Origin: Erwinia sp039023475
GTDB taxonomy: Bacteria; Pseudomonadota; Gammaproteobacteria; Enterobacterales; Enterobacteriaceae
Direction: 5' to 3'
Assembly: GCF_039023475.1 (NCBI RefSeq)
Contig: NZ_JBCHVB010000001.1
Coordinates: 992,001-1,056,000 of the forward strand
Length of the DNA: 64,000 nucleotides
Numbering within the stretch: position 1 is the first letter of the stretch; each line of letters opens with the position of its first letter. The notes beneath the pieces were generated by a model. It was not told where the DNA came from. It did not search any database and was given only the letters and a program-made list of their open reading frames with translations. A program made the position numbers and the translations under genes. Positions 51,506 through 60,027 of this stretch are shown piece by piece.

Positions 51506-53044
51506 TTACTTCAGGTCAGCTTCATCAAAGCTGAACGAGGTGTCCGGCATGACGTAGAAGCCCGTCAGGTTTTTGGTATTCGCCGAGACCAGTTTTTCCA
51601 CCACCAGCGGCACCCAGGGACGATCCTGCCAGATGCGGTCCTGAGCATCTTTATACAGGGTGGCTTTTTTCTCGCCGTCGGTCGTGTTCAGCGCGTCGGC
51701 CAGATCTTTATCCACCTGCGGGTTGCTGTAGAAGGCGGTGTTAAAAATCGTTGGCGGCCAGGACTGCGTGGCAAACAGCGGCGTCAGCGCCCAGTTAGCT
51801 TCTCCCGTGGAGGCTGACCAGCCGGTATAGAACATGCGCACGCCGCTCTCTTTCTGGCCTTTTTCCTCCACTTCTGCCGCCCGCTGGCCCGCATCCATCG
51901 CGGTGACCTTCACCTTGATACCCACCTGAGCGAGCTGCTGCTGGGTGAACTGCAACACCTTCTGCGCGGTACTGTGATTATGGGATGACCAGAGCGTGGT
52001 CGTAAAGCCATCCGGATAACCGGCCTCCTTCAGCAGCTCACGCGCCTTCGCCGGGTTATATTCCGGAAGCGGGTAACTTTGCGAGTACTGAATTGCCGGC
52101 GGCACAATGCCGGTGGCCGGGGTGGCATAACCGGCGAAGGCCACTTTTACCAGCGCCTGCCGGTTAATTGCGTAGCTGAGGGCCTCACGCACCTTCACGT
52201 TATCAAAAGGCTTCTGCGTAACGTTAAGGCTGATGTAGCGCTGCATGATGGACGGCGAAGTCACCAGATCCAGCTTCGGATTTTTCTCCAGCAGCCTGGC
52301 CTGCTCGTAAGGAACCGGGAAAGCAAAATTAGCTTCACCCGTTTGCAGCATGGCGGCACGGGTATTGTTATCCACTACCGGGCGCCAGGTAATGGTATCG
52401 AGTTTGGGATAGCCCTTTTTCCAGTAGCCGGCAAATTTCTTCACCTTCACAAAATCCGTCTGGTTCCAGGTGTCCAGCTCATAGGGTCCGGTGCCGACCG
52501 GATGGAAGCCGATCTCTTTACCATACTTCTTCAGCGCGGTGGGCGAGATCATCGCCGCTGCGGGGCTGGCCAGCGTGTTAATAAACGCGGAAAACGGCTG
52601 CTTCAGGGTGATTTTTACCGTGGTGGGATCGAGGACTTCCGTAGTGGCAATCGACTTAAACAAATTATACCGCTTGAGATGATTGTCCGGATTGCTGGCG
52701 CGATCGAGATTGACCTTGACCGCCTCCGCATTGAAATCAGTGCCGTCCTGGAAGGCGATCCCGCTACGCAGCTTGATGGTGTAGGTCAGCCCGTCCGCAC
52801 TCGCCTGATAGCTTTCCGCCAGCACGTTGGTAAGCTTCATCTCTTTATCAAAGCCGAACAGCCCCTGATAGAACGATTTCGCTACCGCCTGAGACAGCGT
52901 ATCGTTGGCGTCATAGGGATCGAGCGTGGTGAAATTGGACCCGACAGCAATCACCGCATCTTTTGCTGCCCAGGCGGGAACGGCGACGAAGCTGCCCAGC
53001 AGCCCGGCGGTCAACAGTAACTTACGTTTGCCATGCATTCTCAT
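51506..53044 (-). CDS. gsiB: Glutathione-binding periplasmic protein GsiB
   Basis: Periplasmic receptor for glutathione, SBP_bac_5 family, 512 aa as in E. coli. A signal peptide (MRMHGKRKLLLTAGLLGSFVAVPAWA, cleavage near residue 26) precedes the mature start AKDAVIAVGSNFTTLDPYDANDTLSQAVAKSFYQGLFGFDKEMKL, which is nearly identical to E. coli GsiB. ATG 53044 has AGGAGAGGAAGG upstream, so it is preferred to ATG 53038. It lies between gsiA and gsiC. Confidence 0.96.
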   Translation of the reverse strand: MRMHGKRKLLLTAGLLGSFVAVPAWAAKDAVIAVGSNFTTLDPYDANDTLSQAVAKSFYQGLFGFDKEMKLTNVLAESYQASADGLTYTIKLRSGIAFQDGTDFNAEAVKVNLDRASNPDNHLKRYNLFKSIATTEVLDPTTVKITLKQPFSAFINTLASPAAAMISPTALKKYGKEIGFHPVGTGPYELDTWNQTDFVKVKKFAGYWKKGYPKLDTITWRPVVDNNTRAAMLQTGEANFAFPVPYEQARLLEKNPKLDLVTSPSIMQRYISLNVTQKPFDNVKVREALSYAINRQALVKVAFAGYATPATGIVPPAIQYSQSYPLPEYNPAKARELLKEAGYPDGFTTTLWSSHNHSTAQKVLQFTQQQLAQVGIKVKVTAMDAGQRAAEVEEKGQKESGVRMFYTGWSASTGEANWALTPLFATQSWPPTIFNTAFYSNPQVDKDLADALNTTDGEKKATLYKDAQDRIWQDRPWVPLVVEKLVSANTKNLTGFYVMPDTSFSFDEADLK

Positions 53045-53089
53045 TATGCCTTCCTCTCCTGTAAACCCTGTTTAGTGTTATGTAATGGT

Positions 53090-54949
53090 TCAGACGCCGC
53101 CGATAGCATGGCGGGCAACATAGTGTCCGGCGCCCACTTCTACCAGCTGAGCCACTTCGGGTTCTTCCCCCAGCGCCCGGATCGGGCTGGGTATTTCATC
53201 GACCAGCAGCGCCCTTTCCCGCCGGCGATGGCGGGGATCGGCGATGGGGACGGCTGACATCAGCTTGCGCGTATAGGCGTGCTGAGGATTTTCGAAAACC
53301 GCCTGCCGTGGGCCAATTTCAACAATCTGTCCAAGATACATCACTGCGACCCGGTGGCTGATCCGCTCCACCACCGCCATATCATGCGAAATAAACAGAA
53401 AGGCGATGCCAAACTCGCGCTGTAAATCCAGCATCAGATTAATGATTTGCGCCTGGATTGAGACATCCAGCGCCGAGACCGACTCGTCGGCAATGACCAC
53501 TTTCGGATTCAGGGCGAGGGCGCGGGCAATACAGATACGCTGGCGCTGACCGCCGGAGAACTCATGCGGATAGCGACGGGCATGTTCGGGCAGCAGCCCA
53601 ACCCGCTCCAGCAGCCAGTCAACGCGCGCCTGCGCCTCCCGACCCTTAGCAATGCCGTGCACCAGCAGCGGTTCCATAATGGAAAAGCCCACCGTCAGCC
53701 GGGGATCGAGCGAGGCGTAGGGATCCTGAAAAATAAACTGGATGTCGCGTCGTAAATGAGAGAGCGCGGCGCCCGAAAGGTTATCTATCCGCTGGCCGTT
53801 GAAGGTGATCGTGCCTCCCTGGCTCTCAACCAGCCGGAGCAGCGAACGACCGGTAGTGGATTTACCGCAGCCGGACTCCCCCACCAGCGCCAGCGTTTCG
53901 CCCGGCCGCAGATCGAAGCTGACTTTCTCCACGGCGTGAACCCGCCGGGTTACCCTGTTAAAAATGCCGCTGCGGATATCGAAGCGGGTCACCAGATCGC
54001 GGACCTGGAGAACCGGCGCGGCATCGGCCACCACGGTATTCTGTGGCTGCGCCGCTTCGTCGGTTTCCTGCTGTCCCGGCAGCGGGAAATGCGCCGGGAA
54101 GGGCTTGCCGGTCATCGCCCCCAGTTTTGGCACGGCGGCGAGCAGCGCCCGGGTATAGGCCTGCTGCGGCGCCTGAAAGATTTTTTCGACCGGGCCGGTT
54201 TCCACCACGTCGCCGCGATACATCACCTGAACGCGATCGGCCATTTCCGCCACCACGCCCATATCGTGGGTAATAAAAATCACCCCCATCTGCATCTCTT
54301 TTTGCAGTACCCGTATCAGCTGGAGGATCTGCGCCTGGATGGTTACGTCGAGCGCCGTCGTCGGCTCATCGGCAATCAGCAGAGCCGGACGGCAGGAGAG
54401 CGCCATCGCAATCATCACCCGCTGGCGCATCCCGCCGGAGAGCTGATGAGGAAAGCGCGACAGCACGTTTTTCGCTTCAGGAATGCGCACCAGATCCAGC
54501 ATACGCTCCGCTTCTTTCAGCGCCTCGCGGTGGCTTTTGCCCTGATGCAGGCGGATCGATTCGGCAATCTGTTCACCGACCGGGAATACCGGATTCAGCG
54601 AGGTCATCGGCTCCTGAAATATCATTGCCATATCGGCGCCACGAATGCGCCTTAGCTGGGACGGCGCGGCGCTGGCAAGATCGACAAGCTGGTTATTCCG
54701 CCGCCTCAGCCACATTTCACCGCTGTCGATGCGCCCGCCGCCCTGCTCAACCAGCCGCATCAGCGCCAGGGAAGTGACCGACTTACCGGAGCCTGATTCC
54801 CCCACGATGGCGACCGTTTCGCCGCGCTGTACATCCAGCGACAGATTATTGACCGCCTGAACGATCTCCCCTTCCTGGCGGAAGCTGACGCTCAGGTTTC
54901 TGACCGCTAACACCTGCCCTTCAGGCAGTTCCGATTCTGTTATCGTCAT
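53090..54949 (-). CDS. gsiA: Glutathione ABC transporter ATP-binding protein GsiA
   Basis: Fused double ATPase of the glutathione importer, 619 aa (E. coli 623). The first ABC domain has Walker A GESGSGKS at 50-57, signature LSGGMRQR and Walker B LLIADEP. The second has Walker A GESGCGKST near 356-364 and signature FSGGQRQR, with Walker B VVIADES (Ser in place of the usual Pro, as commonly seen in this family). Each ends with an oligopeptide-transporter C-terminal extension. Its ATG overlaps the iaaA stop by 4 bases (ATGA). Confidence 0.96.
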   Translation of the reverse strand: MTITESELPEGQVLAVRNLSVSFRQEGEIVQAVNNLSLDVQRGETVAIVGESGSGKSVTSLALMRLVEQGGGRIDSGEMWLRRRNNQLVDLASAAPSQLRRIRGADMAMIFQEPMTSLNPVFPVGEQIAESIRLHQGKSHREALKEAERMLDLVRIPEAKNVLSRFPHQLSGGMRQRVMIAMALSCRPALLIADEPTTALDVTIQAQILQLIRVLQKEMQMGVIFITHDMGVVAEMADRVQVMYRGDVVETGPVEKIFQAPQQAYTRALLAAVPKLGAMTGKPFPAHFPLPGQQETDEAAQPQNTVVADAAPVLQVRDLVTRFDIRSGIFNRVTRRVHAVEKVSFDLRPGETLALVGESGCGKSTTGRSLLRLVESQGGTITFNGQRIDNLSGAALSHLRRDIQFIFQDPYASLDPRLTVGFSIMEPLLVHGIAKGREAQARVDWLLERVGLLPEHARRYPHEFSGGQRQRICIARALALNPKVVIADESVSALDVSIQAQIINLMLDLQREFGIAFLFISHDMAVVERISHRVAVMYLGQIVEIGPRQAVFENPQHAYTRKLMSAVPIADPRHRRRERALLVDEIPSPIRALGEEPEVAQLVEVGAGHYVARHAIGGV

Positions 54950-55920
54950 CCGTCCGCCCGATCTTCGCGATAGATCCCCACGTTCGGCTCATCGCCCACG
55001 TAGCCATAGCCCCGGTACATGCCTTCACTGTTGAACGGCAGCGCCACATTGCCGTCACGGTCAACGGCAATCGCACCGCCGCTGCCGCCCAGCACGGGGA
55101 TTTTTTCCATGATCACGCGATCGCTGGCCTCTTTTAACGACAGGCCGCGGTACTCCATCAGCGCGGCGATATCGTAAGCGGCCAGCGTTCGCATAAAGAC
55201 TTCCCCGGTGCCGGTACAGGAGACGGCGACATTCGCGTTATTGGCATAGCAGCCCGCCCCGATAACCGGTGAGTCTCCCACCCGCCCAACCTGTTTGTTG
55301 GTCATTCCCCCGGTCGAGGTTGCCGCCGCGAGGTTTCCCGCGAGATCGAGCGCCACGGCACCCACGGTGCCAAATTTACGATCGGGATCGAGTGGATCGC
55401 CGGAAGCGTTTGCTTCACCATCATGATCGAGTACCGTCTGGTGTGTCCTGAGCGCCCGCTGAAGCTGCTCCCGGCGTTCCTCCGTCGAGAAGAAATCGGG
55501 TGAGACTTGCTCAAGGTCATGAGCGGCGGCAAAGGCTTCCGCGCCCGCACCCATAAAGAGGACGTGCGGGCTTTTTTCCAGTACTGCCAGCGCGGCCAGC
55601 ACCGGATTGCGGATGCGGCTGACTCCCGCGACGGCCCCCGCCTCCAGCGTGCGGCCATCCATCACGCAGGCATCCAGTTCGTGCGTCTCCTGGTGGGTGA
55701 ATACGGCACCCTTTCCCGCATTAAATAACGGGCATTCCTCAAGCAGACGCACCGCTTCAGTAACGGCAGCCAGCGCGCTCCCGCCTTCGGCGAGAATGGC
55801 CTGCCCCCGGGTGACGATCTCCGAAAGCGCCTGAATATAGTGCTGCTCTTTTTCCGGCTGCATGTTTGCGCGGGAGATTGCCCCTGCGCCACCGTGTATC
55901 GCGATGACTGCTCTGACCAT
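54946..55920 (-). CDS. iaaA: Isoaspartyl peptidase / L-asparaginase IaaA
   Basis: Cytosolic N-terminal-nucleophile hydrolase that cleaves isoaspartyl dipeptides and has weak asparaginase activity; 324 aa (E. coli 321). The precursor is expected to cut itself before Thr185 in KFGTVGAVALD, which then becomes the catalytic residue. Substrate-binding TSTGGMTNKQVGRVGDSPVIGAGCYAN and CTGTGE follow. It is the first gene of the iaaA-gsiABCD operon, and an overlap with gsiA suggests coupled translation. The pairing fits the use of glutathione and isoaspartyl peptides as sulfur or nitrogen sources. It is divergent from moeA. Confidence 0.96.
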   Translation of the reverse strand: MVRAVIAIHGGAGAISRANMQPEKEQHYIQALSEIVTRGQAILAEGGSALAAVTEAVRLLEECPLFNAGKGAVFTHQETHELDACVMDGRTLEAGAVAGVSRIRNPVLAALAVLEKSPHVLFMGAGAEAFAAAHDLEQVSPDFFSTEERREQLQRALRTHQTVLDHDGEANASGDPLDPDRKFGTVGAVALDLAGNLAAATSTGGMTNKQVGRVGDSPVIGAGCYANNANVAVSCTGTGEVFMRTLAAYDIAALMEYRGLSLKEASDRVIMEKIPVLGGSGGAIAVDRDGNVALPFNSEGMYRGYGYVGDEPNVGIYREDRADG

Positions 55921-56171
55921 AACCCTTTATCCCAAGTGGCAAATCAGCATGAAAAACACTGAGTTAGAATGAATTCAATCAGTTTAGACACGTTTTCGAC
56001 TATAGGCAGGCTGTAAAGTGATGTAAAGCATAATGTTGGCAGGCTGACAGCCAGGGAAAAGTCTGAGTGGAGAGCCGCGTGGGGTTTTCGTGACCCAAAA
56101 CCTGATTCGCGCCATAATAGCGCTATCTGATTTTAACGCCTGCCCCTTCATCCGGGCACGCCGGAGACTTT

Positions 56172-57404
56172 ATGGAATCCTTCACCGCGGGACTTATTTC
56201 CCTCGACGACGCACTGGCGACAATGCTGATGCGCATTACCCCTGTTACAGAAACGGAAACGATCCCCATTACCGCCGCAGCGGGCCGGATAACGGCCTCA
56301 TCCGTGATCTCTCCACTAAACGTTCCCCCTTTTGCCAATTCGGCTATGGATGGCTACGCCGTTCGCCTCGCGGATCTCCAAACCGGTCCGCTGGCGATAG
56401 CAGGCAAGGCATTTGCCGGTACGCCCTATCGCGGCGACTGGTCGCCTGGCAGCTGTATCCGCATTATGACCGGCGCGCCGGTGCCAGAAGGTACGGAAGC
56501 GGTCGTTATGCAGGAAGAAACGGAACAGGTGGGTGACAGGATCCGCATTACTGCCGCCGTAAACGCCGGGCAGAATATCCGTCTTGCCGGTGAAGATATT
56601 CAGCAGGGTGCTGGCGTGCTCGACGCGGGTATACGACTGGGCGCGGCGGAGCTGCCGCTGCTCGCCTCACTGGGCATCGCCAGTGTCGAAGTCCGGCGCA
56701 GGCTGAAAGTTGCCATCTTCTCGACCGGTGACGAGCTTCAGCCCGTCGGACAGCCGCTGGCAGAGGGGCAAATTTATGACACTAACCGCTTTGCGGTGCG
56801 GCTTATGCTGGACAAGCTGGGGTGTGAAACGATCGATCTGGGTATTATTCGCGACGATCCCACAGCGCTGCGTGCGGCTTTTGAACGGGCAGACAGCCAG
56901 GCCGATGTGGTGATCAGCAGCGGCGGGGTTTCCGTGGGCGAAGCGGATTACACTAAACAGATGCTGGAGTCGCTGGGCGAAGTTACCTTCTGGAAGCTGG
57001 CGATCAAGCCCGGTAAACCTTTTGCTTTTGGCCGGCTTAAGCAGAGCTGGTTCTGCGGTCTGCCGGGTAATCCGGTCTCCGCCGCGCTGACCTTCTATCA
57101 GCTGGTTCAGCCACTGCTGGCGAAGCTTGCCGGCGAGCCGGGCCCGGCGCTCCCTCCACGCCAGCGGGTAAAAGTCGCCGAAAAACTTAAAAAGTCGCCG
57201 GGAAGACTCGATTTTCAGCGAGGTATCCTGACGCGCAATGCGGAGGGCGAGCTTGAGGTACGCAGTACCGGCCCGCAGGGATCGCACGTTTTCAGCTCCT
57301 TCAGCCAGGGCAACTGTTTTATTGTGCTGGAGCGCGATCGCGGCAGCGTGGCACCGGGCGAATGGGTGGATGTGGAGCCCTTTAACGTGCTGCTGGAGGG
57401 GTAG
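56172..57404 (+). CDS. moeA: Molybdopterin molybdenumtransferase MoeA
   Basis: Inserts molybdate into adenylylated molybdopterin to form the molybdenum cofactor. The product is 410 aa (E. coli 411). Visible landmarks are FANSAMDGYAVR, the GAPVPEGTEAVVMQEE domain, the MoCF-binding STGDELQPVGQPLAEGQIYDTNR and SSGGVSVGEADYTKQML, and LPGNPVSAALTFYQLV. GGAG precedes the ATG by 6 bases. Two bases separate it from moeB. It is divergent from iaaA, as in E. coli. Confidence 0.96.
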   Translation: MESFTAGLISLDDALATMLMRITPVTETETIPITAAAGRITASSVISPLNVPPFANSAMDGYAVRLADLQTGPLAIAGKAFAGTPYRGDWSPGSCIRIMTGAPVPEGTEAVVMQEETEQVGDRIRITAAVNAGQNIRLAGEDIQQGAGVLDAGIRLGAAELPLLASLGIASVEVRRRLKVAIFSTGDELQPVGQPLAEGQIYDTNRFAVRLMLDKLGCETIDLGIIRDDPTALRAAFERADSQADVVISSGGVSVGEADYTKQMLESLGEVTFWKLAIKPGKPFAFGRLKQSWFCGLPGNPVSAALTFYQLVQPLLAKLAGEPGPALPPRQRVKVAEKLKKSPGRLDFQRGILTRNAEGELEVRSTGPQGSHVFSSFSQGNCFIVLERDRGSVAPGEWVDVEPFNVLLEG

Positions 57405-57406
57405 TT

Positions 57407-58165
57407 ATGCTGCCGGAACTCAGCGACGAAGAGATCCTGCGTTACAATCGCCAGATTGTGCTGCGGGGGTTTGACTTCGAAGGTCAGGAGCAGCTGAAAG
57501 CTTCCAGGGCGCTGATTGTGGGTCTTGGCGGACTGGGCTGCGCCGCCAGCCCCTATCTGGCGTCCGCCGGAACAGGCCATCTGACTCTGCTGGATTTTGA
57601 CCAGGTATCCCTTTCCAATCTGCAACGCCAGACGCTGCACGGCGATGCCCAACTGGGCGTGCCAAAAGTGGAGTCTGCACGTCAGCGGCTGAGCGCCATC
57701 AATCCGCATATCACGCTTCAGGCAATCAACGCCCAGCTTGATGATGAAGCGCTCAGCGCCCTGGTCGCCGGGCATGATGTGGTGCTGGACTGTACGGATA
57801 ATGTAGCCACTCGGGAACAGCTTAACCGCCTCTGTTTTGCGCATAAAACCCCGCTGGTTTCCGGGGCGGCTATCCGCATGGAGGGGCAGATTAGCGTCTT
57901 TAGCTGGCAGGAAGCGCAGCCCTGCTATCGCTGCATCAGCCGGCTTTTTGGCGATGCCACCTTAAGCTGCGTTGAGGCGGGCGTGATGGCCCCGCTGGTG
58001 GGGGTGATTGGGTCGCTACAGGCGATGGAGGCAATTCGTGTGCTGACGCACTATGGCAGCAGCGTGGCGGGCAAACTGCTGATCTATGACGCGATGACGC
58101 TCCAGTTCCGCGAAATGAAAGTGGGCAAAGATCCGGCCTGCGAGGTCTGCGGCCAGCCCGCCTGA
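57407..58165 (+). CDS. moeB: Molybdopterin-synthase adenylyltransferase MoeB
   Basis: E1-like enzyme that adenylates the C-terminus of MoaD before its sulfuration. The product is 252 aa (E. coli 249). The nucleotide-binding GLGGLGCAASPYLASAG, LLDFDQVSLSNLQRQTLH and catalytic-region DCTDN are present. Zinc cysteines are in CYRC and CEVC near the end. GAGGGG precedes the ATG inside the moeA end. It is followed by a strong terminator and is convergent with ybiT; fsaA, found next to moeB in E. coli, is absent. Confidence 0.96.
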   Translation: MLPELSDEEILRYNRQIVLRGFDFEGQEQLKASRALIVGLGGLGCAASPYLASAGTGHLTLLDFDQVSLSNLQRQTLHGDAQLGVPKVESARQRLSAINPHITLQAINAQLDDEALSALVAGHDVVLDCTDNVATREQLNRLCFAHKTPLVSGAAIRMEGQISVFSWQEAQPCYRCISRLFGDATLSCVEAGVMAPLVGVIGSLQAMEAIRVLTHYGSSVAGKLLIYDAMTLQFREMKVGKDPACEVCGQPA

Positions 58166-58198
58166 ACAGCAGCAGGCCGGGGCCCAACGCCTCTGCGT

Positions 58199-58247
58199 GA
58201 ACGGCGCGCTTCAGCCTGAGGTAAAATAAGCGCGCCGTTCGCGTTTT
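58199..58247 (+). terminator. Terminator of moeAB
   Basis: A perfect 13-base stem GAACGGCGCGCTT (58199-58211) / AAGCGCGCCGTTC (58228-58240), 16-base loop, followed by GCGTTTTT. Confidence 0.75.
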
Positions 58248-58292
58248 TCGTCAGGCAACATCCTGGCTGTCAGGGTCATCTTCGTAAGCGAA

Positions 58293-58325
58293 AAATATAA
58301 AAAAGGGAGCGTTTCCGCTCCCTTT
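58293..58325 (-). terminator. Terminator of ybiT
   Basis: On the minus strand, a perfect 10-base stem (arms at 58302-58311 and 58316-58325) with a 4-base loop, followed by TTTATATTTTTCG. It starts 3 bases after the ybiT stop. Confidence 0.8.
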
Positions 58326-58328
58326 CCG

Positions 58329-59921
58329 TCAGGCGATACCTTTGCTGCGAAGGTAGTCTTCGTAGTTGCCGGTAAAGTCTTTAAGCTTGCCTGGCGTCAT
58401 TTCGATCACGCGGGTGGCAAGTGAACTGACGAATTCGCGGTCATGCGAAACGAAAATCAGCGTACCTTCGTACATCTCCAGCGCCATATTCAGCGCTTCG
58501 ATCGATTCCATATCGAGGTGGTTGGTCGGCTCATCCATAATCAGCACGTTCGGTTTTTCCATCATCAGCTTGCCGAACAGCATCCGTCCCTTTTCCCCAC
58601 CGGAAAGCACTTTAGCGGGCTTTTTAATATCATCCTGGCTGAACAACAGGCGGCCAAGGATACTGCGAACCGCCTGCTCATCGTCGCCTTCCTGCTTCCA
58701 CTGACTCATCCAGTCGAATACCGTCAGGTCATTAGCGAAATCATGGGCGTGATCCTGCGCGTAATAGCCGATGCGCGCGTTTTCAGACCACTTCACCGTG
58801 CCGTTATCGGGCTGCAGTTCGCCTACCAGCGTTTTCAGCAGCGTGGTTTTACCGATGCCGTTCGGGCCGAGAATAGCCAGCTTTTCGCCCACTTCCAGCA
58901 GCAGATCGAGGTTTTTAAACAGCGGACCCTGCTCGAAACCTTTGGTCACGGCTTCCAGCGCCAGCGCATTACGGAACAGTTTTTTATCCTGATCGAAGCG
59001 GATAAACGGGTTCTGACGGCTTGATGCTTTTACCTCTTCCAGCTTGATTTTATCTATCTGCTTAGCCCGCGAGGTTGCCTGGCGGGATTTTGAGGCGTTG
59101 GCGCTGAAGCGGCTGACGAAGGATTGCAGCTCGTTAATCTGCGCCTTTTTCTTGGCGTTATCGGAAAGCAGACGGTCGCGTGCCTGGGTCGCCGCCGTCA
59201 TATACTCATCGTAGTTGCCCGGATAAACGCGCAGCTCGCCGTAGTCCAGATCGGCCATATGGGTGCAGACCATATTCAGGAAGTGACGGTCGTGCGAAAT
59301 GATGATCATGGTGCTGTTACGTTCGTTCAGCACCTGCTCCAGCCAGCGAATAGTATCGATGTCCAGGTTGTTCGTTGGCTCATCGAGCAGCAGGATTTCC
59401 GGATTAGAGAAAAGTGCCTGCGCCAGCAGGACACGCAGCTTCCAGCCCGGCGCTACTTCGCTCATCGGGCCGTAGTGTTGCTCAAGCGGAATACCCACGC
59501 CCAGCAGCAGCTCACCGGCACGCGCTTCGGCAGTGTAGCCATCCATTTCGCCATATTTGACTTCGAGATCGGCTACTTTATAGCCATCATCTTCACTCAT
59601 TTCAGGCAGTGCGTAGATGCGGTCACGCTCTTCCTTCACTTCCCACAGCTCGCCGTGGCCCATGATGACGGTATCCAGCACGGTATACTGCTCAAAGGCG
59701 AACTGATCCTGGCGCAGCTTACCGATACGTTCGTTCGGATCGAGAGAGACGTTGCCGGCGGACGGGACAAGATCGCCGCCCAGGATTTTCATAAAGGTGG
59801 ACTTGCCGCTACCGTTAGCGCCGATCAGGCCGTAGCGGTTGCCGCCGCCAAATTTGACAGAGATGTTTTCGAACAGCGGCTTACTGCCAAACTGCATGGT
59901 GACGTTGCTGGAAACTAGCAC
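58329..59921 (-). CDS. ybiT: ABC-F family ATPase YbiT
   Basis: Cytosolic ribosome-associated ATPase of the ABC-F class, without membrane domains; 530 aa, the E. coli length. Two ABC domains: Walker A GANGSGKST near 36-44 with Walker B LLLDEPTNNLD, and GPNGIGKTT with LIMDEPTNHLD. The P-site linker between them is helical and charged (DNAKKKAQINELQSF... SRAKQIDKIKLEEVKASS). The first signature is the unusual APGWKLR and the second is LSGGEKGR, as in E. coli YbiT. ABC-F factors relieve ribosome stalling; a substrate-specific role for YbiT is not settled. Confidence 0.95.
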   Translation of the reverse strand: MLVSSNVTMQFGSKPLFENISVKFGGGNRYGLIGANGSGKSTFMKILGGDLVPSAGNVSLDPNERIGKLRQDQFAFEQYTVLDTVIMGHGELWEVKEERDRIYALPEMSEDDGYKVADLEVKYGEMDGYTAEARAGELLLGVGIPLEQHYGPMSEVAPGWKLRVLLAQALFSNPEILLLDEPTNNLDIDTIRWLEQVLNERNSTMIIISHDRHFLNMVCTHMADLDYGELRVYPGNYDEYMTAATQARDRLLSDNAKKKAQINELQSFVSRFSANASKSRQATSRAKQIDKIKLEEVKASSRQNPFIRFDQDKKLFRNALALEAVTKGFEQGPLFKNLDLLLEVGEKLAILGPNGIGKTTLLKTLVGELQPDNGTVKWSENARIGYYAQDHAHDFANDLTVFDWMSQWKQEGDDEQAVRSILGRLLFSQDDIKKPAKVLSGGEKGRMLFGKLMMEKPNVLIMDEPTNHLDMESIEALNMALEMYEGTLIFVSHDREFVSSLATRVIEMTPGKLKDFTGNYEDYLRSKGIA

Positions 59922-60027
59922 AGGATTGCCTTTCGTTTGCGATGTGGGAGTGTGAATCAGCGCGCATTATGCCAAAAAAAAGGGGCGGCGAATACACCGC
60001 CACCCCTGCGTGCTTCAGAGAGTTTCC

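Noticed and set aside
52079..53020. 313-codon plus-strand frame opposite gsiB
   Set aside because: Antisense to gsiB with no start signal or homology seen.
53756..54655. 299-codon plus-strand frame opposite gsiA
   Set aside because: Shadow of gsiA. Its composition (H, R, Q rich) and lack of domains argue against a gene.
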